A stretch of 64,000 nucleotides of DNA from Limanda limanda. Lineage: Eukaryota > Chordata > Actinopteri > Pleuronectiformes > Pleuronectidae. The stretch covers positions 16,162,002-16,226,001 of the forward strand of contig NC_083641.1 in assembly GCF_963576545.1 (NCBI RefSeq), read 5' to 3'. Under the pieces are notes generated by a model. That model was not told the DNA's origin, ran no database searches, and worked only from the letters and a program-made list of their open reading frames with translations. The translations under genes and the position numbers were made by a program. Positions 24,501-34,993 of this stretch are shown one piece after another; position 1 is the stretch's first letter; each line of letters starts with the position of its first letter.

Positions 24501-27500
24501 ATAACATGTTCTCCAGAGCTATTGAGAGCTGGAAATGTCTCTGTCGCCTTTTACATGGTTTCTTACAGTGACAAACACGTTTGGCAAGTTAAAGCACTTC
24601 CTATAAAAAAAATTCAAAGTTCATGGTTCTTGGACGAATACATTTTTGGTAGATTGGAATCTGTGGATAACTTATTATACCAAGCACATAAAATGTACCT
24701 GATTAATGAAAGCTTACAGAACAAATAACATTATTTCAAGGCAGAACTATTAGAGAATAAGCAAATTAATGTAATTATAAAGTATAAGTATTATACGCTC
24801 AGCTGCCAGTTTATCAGGTACACCTAATTAACAGCTCTGCAGTAAACCTGTCCTCATGAAGGCTGTTCTTTATTATATCTGAGGAGGGTTGAATCAAGGA
24901 CAACTGGGCTTGTTTGTAGAGACTCGGATACATTTCTGGTGAACTGAAGAGACCTCCTCTTCTACATATATCTACGAGTTGTCCTTGATTCAACCCTCCA
25001 TGGATGACTGAGGATCTTTAGACGTTTTAGAGAGATGATGATTATTCTGAAGGAGTAGGTGATGATACAGTGTCCACAGGGGATGCTCAATTATCTGCAA
25101 AGTCATGCTATTTTACAAAGTGTCTTTTTTTTTTTTTTTTGGAGAGAACCTTTTAATTTTCATGTTTCCTTTTAATAATAATCCTGTGTGTTTTCAGTCG
25201 CTTTTCACAAACACGTTGATGTGTAATTAAGTACAGTTTCACTGTCAAAGAATCTGCAGATATTATGGGATAGTGCTGCTGCAATGACCCTGGTCTCATT
25301 CATAATGATCTTAATGACAGCTACACCTCTGACTCCAACATCACAGCTGTCATGGCAACAAGGCAGCCCCTGCCTCCCGCATCCTTACATTATGGAGGGG
25401 GTTGCTTGAATATGAATGGTTTGTTCTACAAGGCTCTTTTATTCCAAATTTATGACCAAATACTGTAACATAGAGATCAGTTAGTCACTCACATTTTACT
25501 GCAGTGTGTCCTCTTGACAAACTAGTAGAGATTCAGTAACAGCCAACCTCAAAAAAGTGTTTTTTTTACTCTTCACTACATGCCTCCTGTGTCCTTGACA
25601 TGCCTCAGGACACCTTTAACCGAAGTAAATGCTGGACACGTCTCAGTGGTGGGCTCCCTCAGTGTGGCTTTTTGTTGGTAGAGACAGAGCAGACTTTTAC
25701 CCAGCCCCCGAACATCATTGGACTGTGACTGGGATTACATTACAGCATCATCACTGCCATTAAAGCTACAGCCTCTTTTTGTTTGCGCTGCCACAGTTTA
25801 AAGCCAGTTAAAGAGAAGAACATACGTCCCCATTAATTATGACTTCCATCCATCCCTGTTTGCTCCTCTGAAATAATGCTAATTTTGCTAATGTGCAATA
25901 CAGCAGGCAGTGATCCTATTAAAATAAAGGCCTTTCCTAATGATGGCGCATCCATTACTGTTGCTTTTAGACCTTAATTTTTATTTGTAGGTAAATCATA
26001 TGTTTTTCTGTACTGTAATTTGATTAACACAATCGTGCCACTGACAGCATGTGCGAGTTTTGAATTTTCAAGTTAAATTATTTCTGTTGCTGCTTTGTCG
26101 AGATACCCGGGGCTGTTCATCTTAACTGTTCCTCTACTAAAGCTGTTGTAAGGCAAGTGCTTAACATCAGACATTTTCTAGAGGGCCCATACATGAGAAC
26201 ACAAATGTCTGAGTCAGTTAGTCTTGACGTTTTCCAGAACTTTTTCTGCCAGCCTCTTACAAAATTTTCTGAAAAATGTCAGAGTAAGTCCATGTGAGGA
26301 AACAGCTGGAAAGTGGGCGTATTGATGGCGTTTCTAACACATGACGTTCACAAGAGTGAAAATACAATACAAATTGTACACAATTTTACAGACATTTTAT
26401 AGAGTTTGGGTCTGAAAACTGATTTAAAGGAGCTGAAGGAGACTTTGATACTGTTCTGGTAACCAGTTTTTTTTCTTCCACAGAAGATGAACTAAAGGAA
26501 AAGCTTCATCTGGAGCTGGTGACGGTGCAGAGACAGTCAGATGTGATATATAACTCAACAATCAACATCAACAATGTCTGTAAAGCAGAGGTGCTCCGCA
26601 CTGAGTGCTGCCCGCCCCCCACGCCGCCCTCTCTGCCCCCCGCCTCCATGCCTATTGCTGTCATTCCCATCCCCGTGGTCACCCCCAACCCTGCAGGCTC
26701 TCCCACTCTGCCTCTGGCCAAACTCTCCCCTTCAGCCGCTCCTCCACTGGCCTCCCCAAAGAGAGAACCTCACTCCCCTCAGGAGGAAAGTGCCGTCGGC
26801 CTGCTGAGCCCTTCACAGCCCAAACCTGAGCACCTAACCACTGTGCTGACCGCCAGCCACAAGCAGTCCATACAGAACCATCACCACCCACAGCTCATCG
26901 CCCCAACTAACAATACTAAACTACAGCAGCAGCTGGTCCAACGCTATCCTGGCTCCATCGTGTCACCGCCACAGCAACACGCCTTACTCCCACAGCTGGG
27001 CCCTGTGCTCCAGCAGGCTCCACTACAGAACGGCTCCATCAGCCGGGGGAGTCCTCCCGATGACGGCCGCCTGCTCGACAACAAGAAGAGGCCTGGAGGG
27101 TAAAACCTGTTAATTAGTTTACATTATTGGTAACATAGGGCTATTGATTTTAATTGTTTTGTTAATTTTTGTCAATCAATATCAGCCTTTAAAACGTTAA
27201 ACATTTATGACATGATAAAAAGTCCGGATGTTTTACTGACCTGCAGACCCCTGAACGATTAGCAAAGATTAGCATCTGTGTAGCTGCTACCTTATTTGAA
27301 TTTCAATAGTAAAGACTAAAACAATTTCTAAGCTCTGACCAGAGACCTTCAATTATAAAGTAGACTTTTTGTGCATGTAACAATATCTTTATTCACCCTA
27401 GATAATACATATTAGTCATCCTGGATTTAACACTGCCATTCTACTTTCTGAGAGTAATAACATGAGAGAGCCCATCACTGGATGATTTTGATAATATTTG

Positions 27501-30500
27501 TCATGTTGCCCTTTTGGAGACCAAATTCTCACTGTGCTCTCGTCTGTGCTCTTACAGGGCAGGCACAAGAGAAGTGCACAACAAGCTTGAGAAAAACAGG
27601 TGGGTTAAACCTGTCGGCCAGTACTTTGTAATTGATGCACTTGTTTGGAATGGTTTAATTTGAATCGTTTTCAGTTAAGAACCTCCTGTACCACAATGAA
27701 TGTCTAAAGTCTGTCCCCTCTGTGCCCTCAGACGAGCACACTTGAAGGAGTGTTTCGAGACACTGAAAAAGAACATCCCCAACATCGACGAGAAGAAAAC
27801 CTCCAATCTGAGCGTGCTGAGGAGTGCACTGAGATACATTCAGGTAAGCTGCTGGTGTCTGAGGTCTGATCACTGTTTCATGCGTACACTTGAGGGATTT
27901 TTTAAAAACCAGTTACTAACTGTTAAAAGACTTAATGTTTAGATCCTATCATAACTGTTTATTCTAATATGAAGTGCAGTTAATTCAGTATGTAGTCCTA
28001 TCTTCGGCAAGGACCCGGGGCTGAGCAACAACACCAGAGTTTGAACTTTTGATACTTTAGTAATGCATAGAACTCTCGTGTTACCAGAATATTCTTTGCA
28101 TCGTGTACAGATGTTTGTGAATCTTACACTATTAGTAGTATTGGTATTATAAAGATTGGTACTTGTTTGTAATAGTTTGTTGGCAGCAACAAAAGTATGT
28201 TTCAGTTTTAGTAAAAGTGTGATCACAGCAGTAATTATCAGTATAATAGGTTCGGAATTTAATCACAGTGATTTGTGAGTGTTTTGTTAGCTCTGCCAGG
28301 ACAGGGTTATTTGTTGAGCTAAAATTGATTCTAATTATAAATTCATCTGTTCGTTATTAGTAAAATGTCAGAATATGGTTTTAAAATGTACTTTCACACA
28401 TTCTTAACAACCAAGGTGACACCTTCAAATGTTAAGTCATGTCAAACTTTATTTTTATATATATATATATGTGTGTATTTGTGTTTGCCAAGACCTTCAG
28501 CAATCATTGCATTTACAATACAACAATATAATATGTCCACTGCGTTCTTCGGGGCTACCTGGACATTACAACAATTCTGACTAGCATGCCTACTGCAGGA
28601 GAAGCAAAGATATGAGAGAATTTGACCCCTGGAGGCTTCTAATTATTCGTATAAAACTCCCCTCAGACCTAGTCTGAGCATTTTAGTATGAATTTGATTG
28701 TCTGTTTGGCTCAGTTTATCCCAGACTAAGGATTTGCATTTACTTATTTGGAAAGTCTGTCATGTCTACAAATGACTCACCATGTTTTGAGGGGCTAGAT
28801 ATGATATGAGAGTGGAGCTGTTGTAACGACTGGTGCAAAGGTCCACCACTGGCCTCTTTTAACTCTCTCTGACTGTGACTGTGTTGCAGAACATGTCAGT
28901 GTTTAATGTGTGTCATTTTTCCCTCCTATCGATAGGTCATGTAGGGTGGCAGGTTTAATGCAAATTCACCCATGGGCCCAGACTGGCATCAGGGTTTGCA
29001 GTTTAGGTATTTATACTGCAGTTATTTGACTTGCAAAATCCAGGCGGCAATTTCAATTGCATATTAGCCAGTAGAATTAATTTTGTTGTTCATATTATTA
29101 TATAACTGTGGTGTAACTTTACTCATCAAAACGTGTCTACACAGTGGACAGTGTGTTGCTGATTTGATGCTCTGAGTAACAGCGGTCTGGTAATTTCTCT
29201 CTGTGTGGATAGTGAGGGAAACTAGGACAGCGTGGGTGCACAGCTCGTCACCCAATCTACTTCCCTCTGCCACCTCTCTGTGTGATTAACCAACACATTG
29301 TTCAGGGTGTAGTGTTCAACTGGCAGACGAACCTGCCTCACCCTTTCTCCTATCAAACAACAGCCGAGATGGACAAGGGTTTTCATTCATCAAATAGCCT
29401 TAGTACGTCCCTCTTTATCACACAGTCTTTTTTCCCTGGCCAGGCTGGTGCTTTTTAGTTTTGAAGGGGGGTGCGTCTTGTCTGCAAAAAAACCTGAACA
29501 CAGCCTGCAAGCAAAAACATTGTGCTGAAGAGTAAGAGGCTTTAGGCTACGCATCACATTTCATTTGATTTATTTTACTCATTGTCTTTGGTGTTCATTT
29601 GGAAATAATTACAGTGGTAATAGTGTCTGATTATGACAGTAAGGGACGTTCCTGGCTCTTGCCTTACTGCCACATAGTTCAAATTCTACTTCCTCATTTC
29701 ATTTCAAAGAGCAAATGACTCAGCAACTATGACTAAAACACTTGCCTGCACATAGATTGCTTTGCTGTTAGTTTGCGTCAGAGTTTTTAAGTTAAACATA
29801 GATATAACATGGGTTTGTGTTTTTATTGTCATGTGGCATATTTGTTCCTAAAGGCATTCCCCCCTGAGGCTGTAGTAACACACCAAAACTTAGGCTGTAA
29901 AATAAGTCCTGATGCATTAGAGCTCCTCCTCTCTACTCCCCCTCCCTCTCTCCCTTCATCCTGCCTCACTGAGCTTTTATGGCCACATGAGCAGCAAGCA
30001 CATGGCTAGCCTGATCCGTGTGACGTCACCCCCCGAGCTGGGCCCCCGCCCAGTGCTGCAACAGTCAGGACTCGCCGTACCAGCAGGCTTAACTGCCAGC
30101 CACAGGGAGGGAATACGGAGCGGTAAACACACGGTTCGGTTTACTCTGCTCTGGCTTTGTTTCCCTCTTGATGCAGACGGAGCTCGCTCCTCTGCTGCTT
30201 GTCCCCAAATGTCTGAAGCATGTTGTGTCATCTTCTGGGGAAACTGAAGACAGATGAGTAAAAAAAGCCTGTATGTTGTGGTCTTTGCAGCACAGTAGTG
30301 GCCGTAAAACAAAGGTGCACTGGTAACTTTTTCAGATTTTGAAAGTCACTGCTTACTAAGCTTTGTAATAATTTTAGTAACACACTTCACCCACATGATA
30401 TATTGACTATAAAGAAGTTAATTAGATTTTTGCTGTATTTATCTAAAATGAGTCTAACATTATTCTGTACTGCAGCACGGTCTGGACTATTGCCCAGTTA

Positions 30501-33500
30501 GTTCTGAGCTAAGATGAGTTAATTAGGGCAGATATGACCAGCACAAGCTCGTACACAAGCAGTGACTTGCAGAAGCAGTTTTTTTCCCACAGACAAGCCT
30601 TTTATTGTTGAAGTCTGACACCACGTGAAATCTTCTGTTCCACCTGGAAGGCAGAGCAAGACATGGGTTTATGGTTACCACCACACTGTCACAAGACCTG
30701 TGTGCAGAAGCCTGGTCAGTCAGCCAGGCTGTAGAGCACGTCTGCAACGTGGCCTCTACAGCTCCTGGCCCTTTAAGAAAACCCAGCCTTGTGCTGTCTG
30801 TCCCAGGCTGCTGCAAATGTGAGTCAGTGAGTACAGCTTGCATTGCTCTCTTTCAATCCTCTGCTATCTGCCGCCCTCCCCCTCCCGTTCTCTGTGGGGC
30901 CATGTGCTCGGCACTCGCATTGCAGTGTGACAGCACTTGATCGGTGTTTACCTTGCGTGCGCACACGCTCGCACACAATGCAGGCAGCCTATCACGGCAG
31001 GGGTCTGGATTTTCACAAACGAGGCCGAGGTGTTGCCTTGGAAGGTGGAAGGTTGCTGTTTGCAGGCTCAGCCGTGTGCAAAGAAACAAAAAGGGGCTTG
31101 GCACATGGTGTCCTACCAACCTGTTGTTTAACAAGAGGATCAAGTCATGTGGGATCCATCTGCTACAGACTTGGTTATCAGGTGTAACCATGGTTAATGT
31201 AGACTTGCTGTTTCTAAGGAGACGAGCTTAGTGTGCGTTCTATCCACCATCAGCACTGTAGCAGGAAGAGTTCAGTGGGTCTTGGTGTTTGTGGAGCGTC
31301 TCTCTCTTCTCGGTTTCTCTCTCTCTCGATGAGTCATAGTTAGTGGCACGCACAGTTGTGGCTCCACTCATGTATGACTGCCTGCTAATACATGAGCGCA
31401 AGAGGGAGGCAGACAGTTCTTTTTGGTCCATGTGTTACATTAAGTGCACACTTTAACACTTTTCATCCTGCTCCACTGACGATCCTTTTTAGTCTTTTGA
31501 GACAGTTATTCCCAATTCATCTGAAAACTATAATTTCCAAATAACAACCAGACTGGGTGTTGAAATAAAACTTTGTGCAGAAACACTGTCGGTGAGAAGT
31601 ACATTGCACGTTTGGCACATGGTGTGCTCGCTTTTAGGTTACCGAGGAAACCTTATAGGGTTTTAAGCTGTTTCCATGACAACCAAAGATGGGGGCATTT
31701 CAGTACCTCATGTGTTGAGGACAAGGACACTGTTAACGTGTTGTGACTGGAACATGGATCTCCCCCGCTCTTCTAGTTGCAAAAGAGAGAGACTGTTAAT
31801 GACTGGTCCTGAGGTACACGTGTCCAGCATACATAAATTGTGTGTTAAGGTTGAAATCGGCTCATTAATGTGTGTCTGAAGAGAGGTAACAAGAAATTGC
31901 AGTTCTATGTCTAACTAAGTTGGAGGTAATGCAGAAGCATGTTCAATTTTAAATACAATTCCTCCACGCAATGACAAAACAATCAAGTCATGTTTTCCGC
32001 TACATTCATTGTTTTAGCAGTTTTCCACCACTGAATAATTATAACACAGCTGCTTCAGCATCAGGACAGACGCACATTAAGGGTTGGGTCGTCCTGAATG
32101 AATCTCTGTCGGAGTCTGCTTCCTCTTCACTCCCCCTCTGACCTGCGCTCACTTTAAACCTTAGCAATAAACGCCATCACTGATGTTATTAGGAAACGTG
32201 CAGTACTTTGTGTTTGTTCGACTTGCTCTAGAGTTTTTTAGACACATGTTAAAACCTGCTACGAGAGACATAACGTGACGCGCAAAGTCAGGACTTCAGG
32301 GTTAGAGTGACCGGAACGATCCGGAGTCATGATCCGACACCAGTGATTAATAACTATTTTTGAACATCTGACTTGATGGTGAATATTCCATGTGATTATC
32401 ATTTCGTGTGTGTGAACAGGAAGGGAGAACAACGTACACACAGACAGAAGATAAATTCTTCCTGCAGATGAAGCGACACCCGGTTATCCAGAAACATAAT
32501 ATAACGTTTTTTTTTATAAAGATCAGTTCTACTTGTGAGTGATAAGAAAACCCCAGAGGAGCAGAGTCTGTTGTTGACCTGCGAGTGTTGTGCCAGTTGA
32601 CATTTGAAATTACGATCATACAGATGAAAATAAACTAGTTCACGTTCATAGTAAATATTTTTCAATTTTGAACTAACTTCACTGTTCCAAATATGAACTA
32701 TTTCAAGTTCATTTGTTCTGTTTTTTATTGGGATGGTTATGATTTAGATGACACAGTTACGATCATGTATCTGGTTATTAACCGATGATGTCTGATCATA
32801 AATCTGGATCTTCTAGTCACTCTAAGGCTCAGTACTCTACGAGTACTGAGCCTTTTTCCCCCTTTGCTATTCATGTACATGCATTTTGTGCTACTTATGC
32901 ACTCACAGGCTGTGCAGCTAATTTAACACATTGTACGATTAATGCCACACGAACTATCACACAGACATACACAGTGAATACTAGCAGGAAGTCCAATCGT
33001 CGAGACTTTGTGATCCTGAGTCATCAGATTATTGGTCACATACTGTATTTCATACAGAGTCACTTCCCTGAGCTTCGATGCCAGAGAGCATGCTGGATAG
33101 TCAACGTGTCATAAATTACATAAAGTGTTTGATTTCAAAACCCTAATCCTGAACAGTATAATTCTATCCTGTTGGTACTCTAAGCCAGCAATGATGTTTT
33201 AAGAAATGTGTTCTTTGCATAATATTTTGGACCTTTGTCTTGGTTGAATTTTATGAATTCAACCTAACGTTTCCTCCTGTTACTGTGAACAGGGAAGTCC
33301 ACCTCAGTGTGTTTAGTTTTGCTGTGTGTCAGCTGACAGGTTAAGGGAAATTGGGTCACAGAAAGCCACTGCCTGGAAGCACCTCTTACTTTCCGCACTC
33401 ATTCACTCCCTCCCTCCCTCCCTCCCTCGTGAGCCTGTCACTGTTATTTTGTTCACTGCACTCTGGCTATGGTTTATTATTTGTTAACATTATAAGTCAT

Positions 33501-34993
33501 TACTTGTTGGACATATTCCTGATTAATTAGCTGTAAAGATAGACAAGCATTGTTAATTCAAAAGTGCCTCAGATCATTTGTCAAACATTATTGAAACAGT
33601 TTAAGCATGTTTATAATTAGGACTCATAGGCAACGCAAAACACCTCAGTTTAATACAAACCCAACAACTAAGGCCTTAAACATTAAACCCAATTTCAATC
33701 AGGAACTCCTTCTGTCAAAAGCCCAGTTTCACAAAGACCTGATTTAATGTGGGGCTGCTGTGTTCGATTTTTACAAAACATTTTCTTTCTCTTCTCAGAC
33801 GTTGAAGCGGAAAGAGAAGGAGTACGAGCATGACATGGAGCGACTGGCCAGAGAGAAGATAGCCACGCAGCAGCGATTAGCAGAGCTGAAGAATGACCTG
33901 GGCCAATGGATGGATGTTATTGAGATCGATCGTGTCCTCAGACAGACGGTTCAGCCTGAGGAGGACCAGGTCTCGACCTCGACTGCCTCAGGTAGGCTGA
34001 CTGTCAGGGAGGAGCCGCTGTGGTCCTGCCCCTGTATCATAATTCAACATTTAAGATTATTTAAACCTATGTTAATCTTAAGTGAGTTTTTATGAGTTTG
34101 AAAGAGCAAATTGTCAAGAGTGGAAAACCTCTTCATTGATCTAGGCGCAAAAATCACATTGTTAGTAATACAGTAACTAAGTTAATTCATCTGTTTGTGT
34201 TGCAGAAGGTGAAGACGTTATGGAAGATGACTTAGATGAGGAAACTGCACCAAGAGCACAGGCAGCCTTACCCATAGTGCCTCAAACCATGAAACCTGAG
34301 CTGCACAAGAGTTCAGCACCTGCTCAGAACCCAACCCTGACCCCAGCCAGCACCACTACCTCCTTCATCACTCAACACATCTCCATCCAGCACAAACCCC
34401 GTCTGCAGCCTCAGCCGCTCCATCTTCCACAGCCGGTTCCCAAGTCTGCAGCTTTACCAACACTCACCATATCCAGCACTCCCTGCACCCCCAGTCAACC
34501 CCTGATCCAGACCCAGATGGTGACGACGCCCAGCCTACACCCGACAGTAATCGCCCACGCTTCAGTGTCCCATCCTTCAGTCATCCAAGCAGTCAACCAT
34601 GTCATCCATGCAGGGGGTCCCAAACACATTGCCCACCTGGCTCCCTCCACCACAACGGCTGTCCAGTTAGCCCCCGGCCACCAACCCATCGGTCACATCA
34701 CCGTTCATCCGGTGGCTCACCTGACCCAGCATCTCCCTACCCTCTACCCCCAACAGGTGTCTGTCACACAATCGGCTGTGATGGGTCACATCAACCACAC
34801 ATTAAACCACGCCCACCCCCAGGTGAATGGCACGACACCTAACCAGGCAGCTGCCACCATCATTGGCAAGCAGACAGCAGTGAGCACCCAAATGGTGACC
34901 CACCACCCGCAGCTGGTGGGTCAGACAGTGCTCAACCCTGTGACAATGGTGACCATGCCCTCCTTCCCCATCAGCACTCTGAAGCTGGCCTGA
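21472..34993 (+). CDS. mnt: MNT, MAX-network bHLH-leucine-zipper transcriptional repressor, complete, six coding exons
   Basis: Exons 21472-21544, 26484-27099, 27558-27599, 27732-27843, 33799-33991 and 34206-34993 total 1824 nt, giving 607 aa. MNT pairs with MAX, binds CACGTG E-boxes in the nucleus and recruits SIN3-HDAC, opposing MYC. Seen: the SIN3-interaction domain MSIETLLEAAKFLE at residues 1-14; a Pro/Ser/Gln-rich region to about 225 with IPIPVVTPN; a basic region with the E-box contacts H237, E241 and R245 in EVHNKLEKNRRAHL; helix-loop-helix to 281; a leucine zipper starting TLKRKEKEYEHDMERLAREK; acidic EGEDVMEDDLDEE; then a conserved C-terminus with GGPKHIAHLAP and a final TMVTMPSFPISTLKLA. 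Human MNT shares all of these. The start is fixed by the SID at the extreme N-terminus. Residues 25-70, after the SID, look unlike the proline-rich human sequence. Confidence 0.97.
21539..22437. promoter_or_regulatory. mnt: Cluster of four canonical CACGTG E-boxes at start of mnt intron 1
   Basis: CACGTG occurs at 21539-21544 (overlapping the exon 1 donor), 22209-22214, 22257-22262 and 22432-22437. This is the site bound by MNT-MAX and MYC-MAX dimers. By chance about one such hexamer is expected per 4 kb. The block 22100-22460 is also GC-rich. Confidence 0.4.
22870..23135 (+). pseudogene. Relic of a Tc1/mariner transposase C-terminus
   Basis: One frame reads CHGSQSPDLTVVTNLCRDLK, then RPGRTIEANNLT, a stop, and LEALCKDDWTKVPKTGSERQ, then LAKGALL. 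This matches the C-terminal order of Tc1 transposases (SQSPDLNPIENLW..LK, then CKEEW..IP). The in-frame TAA (23033-23035), the loss of the conserved Asn-Pro-Ile-Glu-Asn and the absence of the N-terminal domain show that it is dead. Confidence 0.7.
23683..23752. repeat. Inverted repeat, 12-bp perfect core
   Basis: tttcacgtatta at 23683-23694 is mirrored by taatacgtgaaa about 45 nt on, with cttca/tgaag outside the core. It may be the remnant of a small MITE in mnt intron 1. Confidence 0.55.
24883..24999. repeat. Perfect 23-bp inverted repeat with 71-bp loop
   Basis: Left arm 24883-24905 begins ggagggttgaatcaagga; right arm 24977-24999 is its exact reverse complement. The region between contains weaker complementary pieces (ttgtagaga / tcttctaca), so the hairpin may extend. 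It lies in mnt intron 1, with no transposon ends recognised. Confidence 0.85.
26484..27099 (+). CDS. mnt: mnt coding exon 2: proline-rich repression region
   Basis: Acceptor ttcttccacag, donor GGAGG|GTAAAA. It starts EDELKEKLHLELVTVQRQ and continues through NSTININNVCKAEVLRTECC, an unusual non-proline segment. The remainder is Pro/Ser/Gln-rich with MPIAVIPIPVVTPNPAGSPT and ends DNKKRPG(G). The final residues match human KKRPGGIGTREVHNK across the next junction. Confidence 0.94.
27558..27599 (+). CDS. mnt: mnt coding exon 3: basic DNA-binding region
   Basis: A 42-nt exon between cttacag and AACAG|GTGGGT. Reads (G)AGTREVHNKLEKN(R). It supplies the H and E of the His-Glu-Arg E-box reading triad; the Arg comes from the next exon. 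Confidence 0.95.
27732..27843 (+). CDS. mnt: mnt coding exon 4: helix-loop-helix
   Basis: Acceptor tgccctcag, donor ATTCAG|GTAAGC. Reads RAHLKECFETLKKNIPNIDE then KKTSNLSVLRSALRYIQ, nearly identical to mammalian MNT. Confidence 0.97.
29987..30122 (+). CDS. Candidate unannotated exon in mnt intron 4
   Basis: An ATG opens a 45-codon stretch with G/C-rich third positions (MSSKHMASLIRVTSPPELG, then PRPVLQQSGLAVPAGLTASH, REGIRS). It ends at a donor-like GAGCG|GTAAAC in phase 1. A perfect CRE (TGACGTCA, 30021-30028) lies inside. Phase 1 fits mnt exon 6 but not exon 5. I do not recognise the peptide. It could be an alternative first exon of mnt or chance GC-rich sequence. Confidence 0.2.
30021..30028 (+). 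promoter_or_regulatory. Perfect cAMP-response element (TGACGTCA) in mnt intron 4
   Basis: The full palindromic CRE sits in a local GC- and CpG-rich island (29930-30130) within otherwise AT-rich intron. Such context favours CREB/ATF occupancy, but no start site is demonstrated. Confidence 0.35.
32824..32854. repeat. Near-perfect palindrome: 13-bp arms, 5-nt loop
   Basis: aaggctcagtact, loop ctacg, then agtactgagcctt. A T-run follows directly. Lies in mnt intron 4. Confidence 0.85.
33799..33991 (+). CDS. mnt: mnt coding exon 5: leucine zipper
   Basis: Acceptor tctcttctcag, donor CCTCAG|GTAGGC. Reads TLKRKEKEYEHDMERLAREK, then IATQQRLAELKNDLGQWMDV and IEIDRVLRQT. It is the zipper and its C-terminal extension, ending in a Ser/Thr-rich stretch (STSTAS). 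Confidence 0.97.
34206..34993 (+). CDS. mnt: mnt coding exon 6: acidic patch and conserved C-terminus
   Basis: The acceptor is tttgtgttgcag. It begins EGEDVMEDDLDEETAP, passes through a His/Pro/Thr/Gln-rich region, and ends in conserved blocks VIAHASVSHPSVIQAVNHV, GGPKHIAHLAP, IGHITVHPVAHL and HHPQLVGQTVLNPVTMVTM. The stop codon TGA is at 34991-34993. Confidence 0.96.

Larger units (their letters stand above)
21545..26483 (+). other. mnt: mnt intron 1
   Basis: The first kilobase is GC-rich with CACGTG sites. Then follow the Tc1 relic, two inverted repeats, a C/T-rich tract (24125-24158) and a T-run (25123-25140). The stretch 25690-26010 has several AT-rich homeobox-type sites (ccattaattatgac, ctaattttgctaatg) and resembles a conserved non-coding element. 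No exon is seen. Confidence 0.6.
27844..33798 (+). other. mnt: mnt intron 4
   Basis: A 6-kb intron between HLH and zipper exons. Contains the candidate exon with CRE near 30.0 kb, GC-richer sequence at 30640-31110, an AP-1-type tgagtca at 31330 and the palindrome at 32824. No conserved coding block was recognised. Confidence 0.6.
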
